Position numbers and translations under genes: made by a program. From Janthinobacterium sp. BJB426 (GTDB lineage: Bacteria; Pseudomonadota; Gammaproteobacteria; Burkholderiales; Burkholderiaceae_D), in assembly GCF_002735705.1 (NCBI RefSeq), contig NZ_PDZL01000007.1:124001-188000 (forward strand): DNA of 64,000 bases. The letters are read 5' to 3'. The notes under the pieces are model-generated. The model was not told the DNA's origin. It saw nothing but the letters and a program-made list of their open reading frames with translations, and ran no database searches. Shown piece after piece: positions 50,938 to 60,350 of the stretch; within the stretch, counting starts at the first letter, position 1, and each line of letters begins with the position of its first letter.

Positions 50938-51747
50938 ATGTCCTTCTTGATTTCCACGCCGCTGCGCCGCCTCGGCCACCTGTTCTGCCTTTCCTCCGCC
51001 CTCGTAGCACCCGTCGCCTGCGCCGACAGCTATACCGATTTCCAGCAAGCTGCCACGCGCCTGGAAGCGATGATGGCCGCGTCCACTGCCGATGGCAGCT
51101 TGCCGCATTTGGCCGACCCTGCCGTGGCGGCATTGTTTGCTCAGGTCGCCGATGGCCCGCGCCTGTTCCAGGCGCCCGTGGCCGCGCTGCAGGACATGAA
51201 CCAGAGCGTGGCCGCGTGCGAGCGGGCGACCAACCTGGGCAAGGCGTATTACACGTTTGGCTTGCAACGGCCGCTGCTGCTGTCCGGCGCGGAGTTGCAG
51301 CAGGCGCGCCGGGAGCAGGTGACGCAGAACCTGGCCAATTATGGCGATGAAATGGCCGCCCTGTTTGCCTTCGGCGTGCATTGCCATGCGCACTTGATCG
51401 GTTTGATGGAAGCCGAGTTCAGCACGCAGCCGGCGCAGGACGTGAGCGGTGCCGAGCGCATGCGCGCCCGCGCCTTCAGCAAGGGATCGAGCACCATGTT
51501 TGCGAATGTGGTGCAGTTTGTGCAGGTGCCGTTCTGGAATGTGGCGCAAAAGAAAGTCATGCTGGCAACGGCGGCGCAGCATGCCACGGCAAATGCCAAT
51601 CTGATGGCGCCGCCCTTGCGCGAGCGCCTGCTGACCAGCCTGGCCGATGCGGACAAGGACCTCGACCCTGCCTTGGCGCCGGCGCTGGCGACGATACGCC
51701 AGGCGCTGTCGGTGACGACGTGTACTGGCCTGTGCCAGTACTATTGA
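50938..51747 (+). CDS. Secreted hypothetical protein (269 aa)
   Basis: A 269-residue protein with a signal peptide (SALVAPVACADS, cleavage near residue 30). The mature part is helical and alanine-rich (FQQAATRLEAMMAASTADGS, FAQVADGPRLFQAP) with Cys residues at ~94, 149 and near the end (TTCTGLCQYY). I do not recognise the family. The distinctive segment TQNLANYGDEMAALFAFGVH may be useful for searches. It is set off by an 87-base AT-rich gap from the upstream gene and is convergent with a membrane protein gene (two bases between the stops). Confidence 0.7.
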   Translation: MSFLISTPLRRLGHLFCLSSALVAPVACADSYTDFQQAATRLEAMMAASTADGSLPHLADPAVAALFAQVADGPRLFQAPVAALQDMNQSVAACERATNLGKAYYTFGLQRPLLLSGAELQQARREQVTQNLANYGDEMAALFAFGVHCHAHLIGLMEAEFSTQPAQDVSGAERMRARAFSKGSSTMFANVVQFVQVPFWNVAQKKVMLATAAQHATANANLMAPPLRERLLTSLADADKDLDPALAPALATIRQALSVTTCTGLCQYY

Positions 51748-51748
51748 T

Positions 51749-52267
51749 TTACTCTGAGGCTTGCAAGGGCTTGTTGCGCTGGCGCCAGCGCACCAGGCCC
51801 CACGCATACACGGCGTAGTAGCCGATGACGAGGCCGTAGGCAGCCATGGTCAGCGGGCTCTGGCCGAACGGTGGCGGCGGCACGGGCACGTCCTGGCGCG
51901 AGTTCAGGTAGATCTCCATGCCACGGTACAGCAATCGTGCGATGAACAACATCGTGATGGCCAGGCCCAGGTAGCGGTGCTGGGTAAAGAAGAAATCCTT
52001 GCCGACGTGCTCGAAGCGCGTCAGCTTCAGGCCCAGCACGCCCAGCCAGCCGCCGGCCAGTGCGGCCGCGCCCAGGCTGGACAGGGGCAGGGTGTCGAAT
52101 TTCGTCGTCGTCGCCAGAAACAACAGCAGTACGGGAAACGCGATCGCCACGGTCCAGTGCCGCCACAGCTGCGACTTCTGGCGCGCCACCAGTTTCTTCA
52201 GGCGCGAATAAATGCGCCAGACCAGCAGCGGGACCAGTAACAGCAGGGCGAGGGTGGTGGTTTCCAT
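51749..52267 (-). CDS. Integral membrane protein, unknown
   Basis: A 172-residue protein from the ATG at 52267 with four to five hydrophobic segments: TLALLLLVPLLVWRIYSRL, VAIAFPVLLLFLATTT, LGLAITMLFIARLLYRGM and LTMAAYGLVIGYYAVYAWGL. Basic loops (KKLVARQKSQ) fit an inner-membrane protein. The general size and pattern resemble the small CcdC-like membrane family, but I cannot confirm it. It is convergent with the secreted hypothetical protein. The frame opens further upstream, but only METTTLALLLL gives a sensible membrane start. Confidence 0.65.
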   Translation of the reverse strand: METTTLALLLLVPLLVWRIYSRLKKLVARQKSQLWRHWTVAIAFPVLLLFLATTTKFDTLPLSSLGAAALAGGWLGVLGLKLTRFEHVGKDFFFTQHRYLGLAITMLFIARLLYRGMEIYLNSRQDVPVPPPPFGQSPLTMAAYGLVIGYYAVYAWGLVRWRQRNKPLQASE

Positions 52268-52352
52268 GTATGCAATCGGGTACGGGTAAAACAGCGATTG
52301 TAAGCCAGATGGGGACAGGCGGCGATGCTTGTCAAACGGTAAAAGTTGCATG

Positions 52353-52381
52353 TTGACATTTACTTGGCATGCAAGCACTAT
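52353..52381 (+). promoter_or_regulatory. Sigma-70-like promoter before the two small genes
   Basis: A consensus TTGACA at 52353-52358, a 17-base spacer and CACTAT at 52376-52381. The -35 element is perfect, the -10 weaker. A transcript would start near 52388, about 100 bases before the first small start codon. Confidence 0.5.
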
Positions 52382-52489
52382 GGTCTGTCATGGCAGGGCG
52401 CTGGCCGCCGATATCAAACTGGCAGGCAAATAAGGGCAGCGGCGGGCATCTCGTGGTATGGTCTTCTTTTGTCTGCAGGGAGGCCAGCC

Positions 52490-52642
52490 ATGTCAGTCAT
52501 CCATGCCCACCGCGCGCCCGACCCGGCGCCCGTCGACGAACCCATGCCGGCGCCGGAGCCGCAAGAAGCGCCCGGGCACCATCCGGGGCCCGTGCACCCG
52601 GTGCCGCAGGATGATCCCGTGCCGCACCCGCATCCCAGTTAA
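52490..52642 (+). CDS. Proline/histidine-rich small protein (50 aa)
   Basis: A 50-residue protein in which 16 residues are proline and seven are histidine, arranged with acidic residues (e.g. PAPVDEPMPAPEPQ, ending PVPHPHPS). GGGAGG lies six bases before the ATG and a consensus -35 promoter lies upstream. It has no signal peptide or membrane segment. Such composition suggests an extended structure and possible metal binding, but nothing is proved. The next gene starts 24 bases on. Confidence 0.55.
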   Translation: MSVIHAHRAPDPAPVDEPMPAPEPQEAPGHHPGPVHPVPQDDPVPHPHPS

Positions 52643-52666
52643 TCTCGTCAAGAAAGGCTGTTTTAG

Positions 52667-52906
52667 ATGGCAATTGTCAAGGAAGTCTACACACGCAAAG
52701 TCAGCGGAGAATCGTTCGACTATGAACTCGATTACACCCAGGGCACGGACGTGGCCTGGATTGCGCGCGTGTACCACGACGGCGTGCTGAAAGGCTCGCC
52801 GCACGGCGCGCTGACGGCCAACGTGCTGTCCGGCCCCGCGCTGGAACAATACCTGCGCGCGTATGTCGAAGGCATGATCGAGCGGGGCCTCGACGTGGCT
52901 GAGTAA
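52667..52906 (+). CDS. Small hypothetical protein (79 aa)
   Basis: A 79-residue soluble protein that begins MAIVKEVYTRKVSGESFDYE and ends GMIERGLDVAE. Beta-like first half (VAWIARVYHDGVLKG) and a helical end (LEQYLRAYVEGMIERGL). AAGAAAGG lies upstream of the ATG. It follows the Pro/His-rich gene by 24 bases and is closed by a strong terminator at 52932-52960. I do not recognise a family. Confidence 0.65.
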   Translation: MAIVKEVYTRKVSGESFDYELDYTQGTDVAWIARVYHDGVLKGSPHGALTANVLSGPALEQYLRAYVEGMIERGLDVAE

Positions 52907-52931
52907 GATCGCTTTTGCGGTAGAGCAAAGA

Positions 52932-52960
52932 AAAGGGCGCCGAGGCGCCCTTTGTGTTTT
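52932..52960 (+). terminator. Rho-independent terminator after the small-gene pair
   Basis: AAAGGGCGCC pairs with GGCGCCCTTT (52932-52941 with 52944-52953; the last C-G pair is probably open to allow a loop), followed by a T-rich tail TGTGTTTTT. It may serve both strands, since tamB ends at 52987 on the other strand. Confidence 0.8.
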
Positions 52961-52986
52961 TCGCTTGCGTTGAATCAATCAATGAA

Positions 52987-55900
52987 TCAATCGAACGCCC
53001 AGGTGTAAAGGACGTCCAGCGCATTGTTGGTGCCCGTCTGGAACTGCAAAGTGATGCGGCGGTTTAGCTTGTAACGCAGCTTGACCAGACTCGTCGCCGT
53101 GCTCGTGCCTTGCTCGAACGTCAGGTAGGCGCGCGAGGACAGGCGCTTGCCGACGGTGACGACCGTGCTTTCCAGCCCTTGTGCCTGTGACAGGCCCACT
53201 TCATCGAGGCCCAGCGAACTGGCCAGCTTGCCCTGCAAGCCGCCGCCGGAGCCGCCGAAGAGGGCGCCTGCCGCCGTCGTCAGGAGGGCCATTTCATCGC
53301 CGGCCGCCGTTTCCGCGCCGTGGCCGAGGATCAGCCAGGCCAGCTTGTCGCTGTCCGACACGCTCGGCGTGGAGACCAGCTTGGCTGTTGGCGCCTGGGC
53401 CGTGCCGCGCACTTCCACGCCCGCTTCCACATTCGTTTCCGACAAGGCTTCGCCTTCGGGACGCTTGCGCACGGCCAGGATGTTCAGGGACGGGTTGTCG
53501 TAGGCGCCCGTGAAGGCGATCAAGCCCCGTTCGATCGACAGCTTTTGTCCGTAGGCCGCGTACTGGCCGCTGGTAACCTTGATGCTGCCCGTCACGCGTG
53601 GCGCGGCGCGGTTGATGACTCTGGCGCGCACATTGCCAGCCAGGTCCGCATCGATGCCCATGCCGCGCAGGTGGAAGGCATTGCCCAGGTCGAACTCGAG
53701 GTCGATATTCAGGGGCAAGGATGGCGCTTCCTTGCTGCCTTTGACTTCCTTGCCCAGCACTACCACGTCGCCGCTTTGCGTCGGGGTATCCTGCGGCGCC
53801 AGTTCGATCAGCGCGCGGTTGGCCTTGAATTTGCCCTCGAAGCTGAAACGCTTGTCGTTGCGCACCAAGGTGCTGTTGCCCGACAGGATCAAGGTGCGGT
53901 CGGGGCGCGACAGCGCCTGCAGGCGGTCGGCCATCAATTTCAGTTCCAGGCTCGCTTCGCCATTCGCAAAGCGTACCCAGCCATCTGCCTGCACCTTGCC
54001 ATCGCCGCCGTCAAAGCTCAGGCGCTGCAATTGCAATTGATCGCCGGCCAGCTTGGCTTGCAGCACGCCATTGCGCAATTTCAAGCCCTGGTCGGCCCAG
54101 TTCACCAGCAACTTGCTGCCGTTGATGTCGCCATTCAATTGCGGCGCGCCGATGGTGCCGCTGCCAGCCAGCGCGATTTTCAGGGCGCCGCCCAGTTCCA
54201 GGCCTGGCTGGCCCGTCAGTGGCGCCAGCCAGGCCAGTGTATCGACGTTGGTGGTGGCCGTCAGCGAGAGGGCGCTGTCATTGCTGATGCGTCCGCCCAG
54301 CATTTGCACAGTGGCATTGATGTCGCTCTGGCCCGCGCGCGCGCCATCGAGTTTCACGGCCAGGCGCAATTGCTGGTTGGCCACGTCCACTCTTGCATCG
54401 AGGGTGCGCAAGCCCAGTGCCAGCGGCTGTTCCACGCCCACCGTTACGTCGCCTTTTTCGCGGTAGATGTGCAGCATGCCGGCCAGTGATGGATCTTTCT
54501 GCTTGGCCGTCGGCACTTGCATGTCGAGCGACCATTGCGCGCCCAAGGTCAGGTCGCTGCGCGCATTGGCTTGCAGCGCGGGAATCACTTGCGCCAGATA
54601 GGTCAGGGCCACGCCGGCCGCCTGGCCGGAACTGGTCCAGCGGGGGCCGTTCTTGACGAGGTTTTGCATGGTGATGCTGCCTGCGGGCAATTTGATGACG
54701 GTGTTGCCCACGCTGATCTGTTCAGGCTGGCCCAGGCCCGCCACGCCGCTGCCGGCAGGGCCCGCCACTTTGACGGGCACGGGCGCTTGCAGTACCAGCG
54801 CATAGCGGCCCTTGTTTTGCAGGCTGTCGATGGTGCCTGTCCAGCTGGCGCCGCTCTGGCTGCCCCGGATTTGCACGGTGGCATCGAAATCGTCGTTGCG
54901 CGCCGCCAGGTTCACGGTGTGGCTGCCGCGCGTGCCCGTCGTGGCCAGGCGGGCGCTGGCCAGCTTGAAGGTGGGCGTGCTGTAGCCCATGATGTCCAGG
55001 CTGCTGACCATGGGGTCGAGCGCGCCCTGGCCAGCGCCCACGCTGGCGCTGCCTTTGATGGATTTCAGTTGCTGGTCGCCAAAGAAGGTCAGGTCACGGC
55101 CATCCAAGGTCAGTTGCGCTGCCGGTGCATCCATCTTGCCCGAGACGGAGCCGGCCGCCTGCAGCACGCCGGCAAAGCGCGGGCCCAGGGTCGACAGTTG
55201 CGGCGCATCGAGTTTCCAGGTGAGCTTGTCGGTGGCGCCGCCCAGCGCGCCCTTGGCCAGCAGGCTGTTCGGCCCCAGGCGCAGTTCCGTATCCACGCTG
55301 TCGATGCGCTTGGCGTTGGCCGACAGTTTGGCGTAGCCGGCCAGCGGGGCGTTTTGCAAGGTCGATTCGCGCAGGGCCAGGTTGAGGGCCACTTGCCAGT
55401 CGCCGCTCAGGCGGCCGTTGCCGTTGAAATCCGCATTGACGTTGCCATTGGGCAGTGATGCACCAAACGCGGCCGGGTTGATCTTCTGCAAGGAACCCGT
55501 CATTTTCAGTTCCGCTTCCTTCTTCGGTCCCGTCAGGCCCACGTCGCCGCTGGCGTGGATGGCGCTGTCGGGCGCGGGACGCTTGCCGCTGGTCAATCCC
55601 AGTCCTTTCGCATCCGCAACGAAGCTCGTGCGCGGCTGCTGCAGGGTGCCTTGCACCACGCCGCTGGCCAGCACGGTACCCAGCAAATCGCCCTGCAGGG
55701 CGGAAAGTTGCCGTGCATCGACGTTCCAGTTGAGCTTTTCGCCGGCGCCGCCAAAGTTGCCCTTGGCCGTCACGTTGTTCTTGCCCAGCGCCAACTGCAC
55801 GTCGATGCCGCTGAAATGGGCCGCATCGGCCGTCAGCTTGCCCTTGCCGGACAGGGGCTGGTCGAGCAGCTTGCTGGGGCGCACGGTGAAGTCCGCATTC

Positions 55901-57411
55901 GCCAGCCACTGGGGGGCCACGTGGCCGTTGGCGCGCACGTCGAGGTTCAGGTCGGCCACGGGGAAGGCGCCGAAGTCGGCGGGATTGAGACGGCTGGTAC
56001 TGGCCACGGCCTTGAAGGGCTGCTCATCCTTCAGGCTGATCTGGCCCGTCGCATTCACGCTGCTTTTGCCTGCTTGCAAGGTCGCCTTGCGCAGTTGCAC
56101 CAAGGAATCGGCGAGGGTGGCTTCCACGTCCAGGCGCAGCTTGGCTTCACCGAGCTTGGCGCGCAGGGTCTGCGTCTTGCCGTCGCTGTCGAGCACGATA
56201 TCGCCCACGATTTTCGTGCTGTTGATGCTGCTGTAAATATGCTGCAAGTCGATTTTGTCCGTGTGCAGGGTCAATTGCGCATCGCCGATGGGCGCGTCGG
56301 CCGCCTCGCGGTTGAGCTTGCCGCTGCCCGTGAACTTGCCCGCGTTGCCGAAGTCGATGATGGCTGATTCGAGCGTGGTGGCCGTCAGGGTGCCGCCCAG
56401 GCGCGCCTCGAACTGGCGCAGCGGCAATTTTTGCTGGTCGATGGGGCCCGGCGTGGCGTGGTTGAGGATGGCCAGCTTGCCCGACACGGTCTGCGCGTTG
56501 GGACGCGTGTCGATGGCGGCGTCGAGTTCCAGGCTCAGGTCCGCCTGCGGCAAGGTGGCGTCAAACTTGCCCGGATTGATGTTGCGGCCACGGATATTGG
56601 CCGAGCGCAGGATGATGACAGGGTCGAACGGCGCCAGCGCCAGCTGGGCGTCGGCCGTGGCCGCGCCCGCGCTGCCCTTGGCTGTCACGTTCAGCACGTT
56701 CAAGTCGCCGCCCAGCTGCAGCGCCAGGGCGGCCGGTTTTTCGCCGGCGGCGGGGTTGAGCTGCGTCAAGCCGGCCTTGCCTGACAGTTTGAATGGCTGC
56801 GTGGCGGCAATCGTCGCGCTGGCCGTGGCCTGGCCGAACGGCGTCAGCGCCGAAGCGTCTTCCAGCTGCCATTGCGACTTGTCGCCGGACAAGGTGAAGT
56901 GGATCTTTTCAAACACCGTGTTGCCGCCCGCGCTGACCAGGGTCACCTTGTCCAGGCGCGCGTCGGCGATGCCGATCTTGAACGGCGAAGCCAGGCTGGC
57001 GGGCATGGTCGACGGTTCTTCGGACGGCGCCGTGCTTTCCACGGACAAGCTGGCCACGTGCAGTTCGCTGATGGCGATGCCTTCCGAGAAGAACTGGAAC
57101 GGCGACCAGTTGATGTCGATATTGTCGGCCGTGATGTGCTGCGTCTTGCTGCGGTAGCTGACGTGGCCCAGGTGCATGCGGTTGTACAGCGAGCCGGACA
57201 CGCCCGACACTGCGATCTCGCCGCCGCTGGCGCTGGCCACTTTTTGCACCAGCATCTGCAAGGTCGATTCGCGGCCAAGGAACCAGAAGGCGCCGCCCAG
57301 CACCACGGCCAGGCTGGCGACGGCGATCGCCACATAGCGGGGCCAGCGGCGCGTTTTTTTTACTGGGGGCTGGGGCGCGGCGTTTGGCGCCTCGGTGGTC
57401 ATATCGGACAT
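52987..57411 (-). CDS. tamB: TamB, translocation and assembly module subunit
   Basis: A 1474-residue protein. After a short cytoplasmic Pro-rich start comes one transmembrane anchor (RYVAIAVASLAVVLGGAFWFLG, about residues 25-46), then a very long repetitive beta-rich region, and a C-terminal DUF490 domain ending with LSSRAYLTFEQGTSTATSLV and VLYTWAFD. It spans the periplasm as a lipid-groove protein and works with TamA in outer-membrane protein insertion and phospholipid transport. Its ATG overlaps the TGA of tamA by one base (57411), the usual tamAB coupling. Length is in the normal range (~1250-1500). Confidence 0.93.
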   Translation of the reverse strand: MSDMTTEAPNAAPQPPVKKTRRWPRYVAIAVASLAVVLGGAFWFLGRESTLQMLVQKVASASGGEIAVSGVSGSLYNRMHLGHVSYRSKTQHITADNIDINWSPFQFFSEGIAISELHVASLSVESTAPSEEPSTMPASLASPFKIGIADARLDKVTLVSAGGNTVFEKIHFTLSGDKSQWQLEDASALTPFGQATASATIAATQPFKLSGKAGLTQLNPAAGEKPAALALQLGGDLNVLNVTAKGSAGAATADAQLALAPFDPVIILRSANIRGRNINPGKFDATLPQADLSLELDAAIDTRPNAQTVSGKLAILNHATPGPIDQQKLPLRQFEARLGGTLTATTLESAIIDFGNAGKFTGSGKLNREAADAPIGDAQLTLHTDKIDLQHIYSSINSTKIVGDIVLDSDGKTQTLRAKLGEAKLRLDVEATLADSLVQLRKATLQAGKSSVNATGQISLKDEQPFKAVASTSRLNPADFGAFPVADLNLDVRANGHVAPQWLANADFTVRPSKLLDQPLSGKGKLTADAAHFSGIDVQLALGKNNVTAKGNFGGAGEKLNWNVDARQLSALQGDLLGTVLASGVVQGTLQQPRTSFVADAKGLGLTSGKRPAPDSAIHASGDVGLTGPKKEAELKMTGSLQKINPAAFGASLPNGNVNADFNGNGRLSGDWQVALNLALRESTLQNAPLAGYAKLSANAKRIDSVDTELRLGPNSLLAKGALGGATDKLTWKLDAPQLSTLGPRFAGVLQAAGSVSGKMDAPAAQLTLDGRDLTFFGDQQLKSIKGSASVGAGQGALDPMVSSLDIMGYSTPTFKLASARLATTGTRGSHTVNLAARNDDFDATVQIRGSQSGASWTGTIDSLQNKGRYALVLQAPVPVKVAGPAGSGVAGLGQPEQISVGNTVIKLPAGSITMQNLVKNGPRWTSSGQAAGVALTYLAQVIPALQANARSDLTLGAQWSLDMQVPTAKQKDPSLAGMLHIYREKGDVTVGVEQPLALGLRTLDARVDVANQQLRLAVKLDGARAGQSDINATVQMLGGRISNDSALSLTATTNVDTLAWLAPLTGQPGLELGGALKIALAGSGTIGAPQLNGDINGSKLLVNWADQGLKLRNGVLQAKLAGDQLQLQRLSFDGGDGKVQADGWVRFANGEASLELKLMADRLQALSRPDRTLILSGNSTLVRNDKRFSFEGKFKANRALIELAPQDTPTQSGDVVVLGKEVKGSKEAPSLPLNIDLEFDLGNAFHLRGMGIDADLAGNVRARVINRAAPRVTGSIKVTSGQYAAYGQKLSIERGLIAFTGAYDNPSLNILAVRKRPEGEALSETNVEAGVEVRGTAQAPTAKLVSTPSVSDSDKLAWLILGHGAETAAGDEMALLTTAAGALFGGSGGGLQGKLASSLGLDEVGLSQAQGLESTVVTVGKRLSSRAYLTFEQGTSTATSLVKLRYKLNRRITLQFQTGTNNALDVLYTWAFD

Positions 57412-59417
57412 CAGAAAGTGAATCCCAGAGAGAAGTGCAAACGGTAGGCGTGGACGGCGTGGCCGTACGCCACGTCGACATTGATGGGGCCGACGGGGCT
57501 CTTGTAGCGTCCCCCCAGGCCGTAGCCCGACTTCGGCGTCATGGCCGCTTTCACGGTATCGGCCGCGTTGCCGGCGTCATAGAAGGCGGCAATGGCCCAC
57601 TTCGGCTTGAACCAGTACTGGTATTCGGCACTGCCGGTGAGCATGTAGCGCCCGCCGACCGTGGCGTCGCCTTCCTTGACGCCCAGTTCCTGGTAGGCAT
57701 AGCCGCGCACCGACTGGTCGCCGCCCGCGCGGAACAGGTAGACGGCCGGCACGCCGCGTTTTTCCTTCGAACCGAGCGCGCCCATTTCGCCGCGCACGAT
57801 CAGCTCGCCTTTTTCACCGAGCGGACGGTAATACACGGCCTTGCCGGCCACGCGCACGAAGCGCTCGTCCGTCAGCACGGGCAGCAGGGCGCCGCCCACC
57901 TGGGCATTGATGACATAACCCTTGGTGGGAAACAGCAGGCTGTCGAGGCTGCGCTTGGTGATGGCATAGGTCAGCGGCAAGCTCTTGCTGCGCGTCTGTT
58001 CCAGGCCGACGACGGTCTTGTCTTCGCTGAGGAATTCGAACGTCAGGCTGCGCTCGAGGTTGGTGCCGCCCCAGTTGCGCTTGGCCGAAATGGTCGTGAC
58101 GGCCGTGATTTCGTTGGAAATGTCGCTGCGCTCGAACGAGGCGCCTGCGCTATCGTTGTAGCCGCGCTCGGTTGTTGGAAAGTAGAAATTGGCGTGCGCT
58201 GCCTGTTTCTTCGTTTCCATGGTGATCGCGCTCTTGAAGCGCGTGCCCCACACGTTCAGGTTGTCATAGTTGAGCTGGGCGCGATTCCCCGTATTCGTAC
58301 TGAAACCGAGACCGGCGCTGACGTTCTGCTGCTTGTTTTCCGTTACGCGCACCACCAGCGGCAGCTGCGGCGCGGGGCCGCGGTTGACGGGTTTGGCTTC
58401 GGGCACGGCGCCGGCGCTGGCACTTGCGGCCTCGGCTTGCTGGCTTTCCTGGCCCGCTTCGATCTGCTCGTTGAGAATGCTGCTCATGTCGGCGCTCACT
58501 TCCACGCTGGCAAAGTAGCCGGTGTCCTGCAGGCGCGCCTGCAACGATTGCAGCGCCGATTCGCTGTAGTACTCGCCGGGACGGATTTTGTCGAGGTTGC
58601 GGATGATGGCTTCCGGGTAGCGCTTCAGGCCTTCGATGCGCAGCTCGCCAAAGCGCAGTTCGGGGCCGCTGTCGAGCACCACCAGCAAGGAGACCTTGTG
58701 CGTTTCCGGGTCGACCACGGCTTGCGTATCGACCAGCTGGGCGCGCGGATAGCGCGTCTGCACCACTTCGCGCAGCAGCGCGCGCTTGGCCGATTCCCAG
58801 TCGGACTGGCGAAACACGCTGCCCGTCTTCAGCGACCAGCTGCGCTTCAGGGCTTCCGTATCGTAGGGCTCGCTGGCGGCCAGCGGCGGCGTGGGATCGA
58901 AGCCGCGCAATTCCAGCTCGACCTTGTCGATGGTCGCGGGCTGGCCCGGGTCGACGTCGACGATGACGACGGGTTTGGCGCCCGTCGTATCGACGCGCAC
59001 CGTGACGACGGGCGTGTAGTAGCCGGCCGTGGCGATGAGGTTTTTGGCTTCTTCGGGCGTAGCGCGCACGAGGCGCCGCAATTGCTCGCGGTCCATGCGC
59101 GGGTTGCCGCGGAAGCGTTCCAGATCCAGGTTTTTTTCAAGCAACTCATCGAGGTCGCCGGGCGCGTTGACCTTGACCTCGTACTGCAGCGGGGCGGGCG
59201 CCGCTTCCGTGGCGGCGGGGCTGTCGGCAACGGCGTCTTGCGGGCGCTCTTGCGTCGCCTCCTGCGCGCCGGCATGGGCGATGGGAAACAGCAATATGGC
59301 ACCGCCGGCGGCCGCCAGTGTCAGTTGCCCCATTACTTTTGTCACTACTTGTGCCAAAATTCGTGGTCGTATCGCCTTGCCGGCAGCCGTATGCCGTATG
59401 GGTCGTGCAGAAAACAT
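57411..59417 (-). CDS. tamA: TamA, outer-membrane translocation and assembly module protein
   Basis: A 668-residue Omp85-family protein. Three POTRA domains occupy roughly residues 70-320 (e.g. VTVRVDTTGAKPVVIVDVDP and VVLDSGPELRFGELRIEGLK); the C-terminal barrel carries FRAGGDQSVRGYAYQELGV, the L6-type motif, and ends in LHFSLGFTF. It inserts outer-membrane proteins such as autotransporters with TamB. The start at 59417 has CTGGAG seven bases before it. The frame extends 30 codons upstream without a ribosome site, and an internal ATG at 59333 would give a shorter signal peptide (MGQLTLAAAGGAILLFPIAH). Confidence 0.92.
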   Translation of the reverse strand: MFSARPIRHTAAGKAIRPRILAQVVTKVMGQLTLAAAGGAILLFPIAHAGAQEATQERPQDAVADSPAATEAAPAPLQYEVKVNAPGDLDELLEKNLDLERFRGNPRMDREQLRRLVRATPEEAKNLIATAGYYTPVVTVRVDTTGAKPVVIVDVDPGQPATIDKVELELRGFDPTPPLAASEPYDTEALKRSWSLKTGSVFRQSDWESAKRALLREVVQTRYPRAQLVDTQAVVDPETHKVSLLVVLDSGPELRFGELRIEGLKRYPEAIIRNLDKIRPGEYYSESALQSLQARLQDTGYFASVEVSADMSSILNEQIEAGQESQQAEAASASAGAVPEAKPVNRGPAPQLPLVVRVTENKQQNVSAGLGFSTNTGNRAQLNYDNLNVWGTRFKSAITMETKKQAAHANFYFPTTERGYNDSAGASFERSDISNEITAVTTISAKRNWGGTNLERSLTFEFLSEDKTVVGLEQTRSKSLPLTYAITKRSLDSLLFPTKGYVINAQVGGALLPVLTDERFVRVAGKAVYYRPLGEKGELIVRGEMGALGSKEKRGVPAVYLFRAGGDQSVRGYAYQELGVKEGDATVGGRYMLTGSAEYQYWFKPKWAIAAFYDAGNAADTVKAAMTPKSGYGLGGRYKSPVGPINVDVAYGHAVHAYRLHFSLGFTF

Positions 59418-59555
59418 GGTGCTCCAGATGAGTAAATGCTGACTGCATGTTACCGGAATAGGTAAACTGATGGCGGACGAATAAGTATTTTTTGCATGGG
59501 GAATCATGTTTCCCCGCGCACTATTGCAACAGATAAAAACATAGAAAGAAAATTT

Positions 59556-60269
59556 ATGCTAGCAACGGACTCCGCACTGGTGCTCTTTAGCGGTGGGCAA
59601 GATTCCACCACCTGCCTGGCCTGGGCCTTGAAGCACTATAGCCGCGTGGAAACCATCGGCTTTGATTACGGCCAGCGCCATGCGATCGAACTGACCGTGC
59701 GGCCCGGCGTACTGGAACAGATGCGCCAGCAGTCGCCCGAGTGGGACAGCCGCCTGGGCGAGGATCACATGATCGACCTGTCGCTCATTTCCGCCATTTC
59801 CGATACGGCCATGACGCAGAACGTCGAGATCGTCATGCAGGAAAACGGCTTGCCAAACACCTTTGTTCCTGGACGCAACTTGCTGTTCATGACCGTGGCC
59901 GCCACCGTGGCGTACCGCCGCGGCTTGACGGTGCTGGTGGGAGGCATGTGCGAGACGGATTTCTCCGGCTACCCGGATTGCCGCGACGACACGATGAAGG
60001 CCCTGCAAGTGGCCCTGAATCTGGGCATGAATACACGATTGAAGCTGGAAACGCCGCTGATGTGGCTGGACAAGGCGCAAAGCTGGGACCTGGCGGAAGA
60101 CCTGGGCGGCCAGCCGCTGGTCGACCTGATCCGTAGCGGTACGCATACGTGCTACCTGGGCGAGCGTGGCGAGCTGCACGACTGGGGCTATGGCTGCGGC
60201 ACCTGCCCCGCCTGCGCCCTGCGCGCGAATGGCTACCAGCAATACGCTGCGCGCAAGGCAGCAAAGTAA
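59556..60269 (+). CDS. queC: 7-cyano-7-deazaguanine synthase (QueC)
   Basis: A 237-residue QueC. The PP-loop ATP motif is [11 protein letters not shown] (residues 10-20), [12 protein letters not shown] follows, and the C-terminal zinc site is in [17 protein letters not shown]. It makes preQ0 from CDG with ATP and ammonia, on the way to queuosine in tRNA. The ATG at 59556 gives the normal family start [14 protein letters not shown]; an upstream ATG at 59496 would add 20 unrelated residues. No other queuosine gene is adjacent. I looked for a preQ1 riboswitch upstream and saw none. Confidence 0.93.
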   Translation: MLATDSALVLFSGGQDSTTCLAWALKHYSRVETIGFDYGQRHAIELTVRPGVLEQMRQQSPEWDSRLGEDHMIDLSLISAISDTAMTQNVEIVMQENGLPNTFVPGRNLLFMTVAATVAYRRGLTVLVGGMCETDFSGYPDCRDDTMKALQVALNLGMNTRLKLETPLMWLDKAQSWDLAEDLGGQPLVDLIRSGTHTCYLGERGELHDWGYGCGTCPACALRANGYQQYAARKAAK

Positions 60270-60350
60270 AAAACAGCTTGCGCCGTTTCTTCAAGCGGCG
60301 CGGCAGGGGGACACGCCATGCTGTGGTTTTTGCCACAGGAGCGTCTTGCC

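Noticed and set aside
57384..59435. Long plus-strand frame opposite tamA
   Set aside because: The minus strand carries a well-supported TamA with POTRA and barrel motifs. The plus-strand frame has shadow-type composition and no motif.
59461..59555. preQ1 riboswitch before queC
   Set aside because: I looked for the C-rich loop and A-rich tail that make the pseudoknot and did not find them. A GGGGAA/TTCCCC dyad is present but is not that fold.
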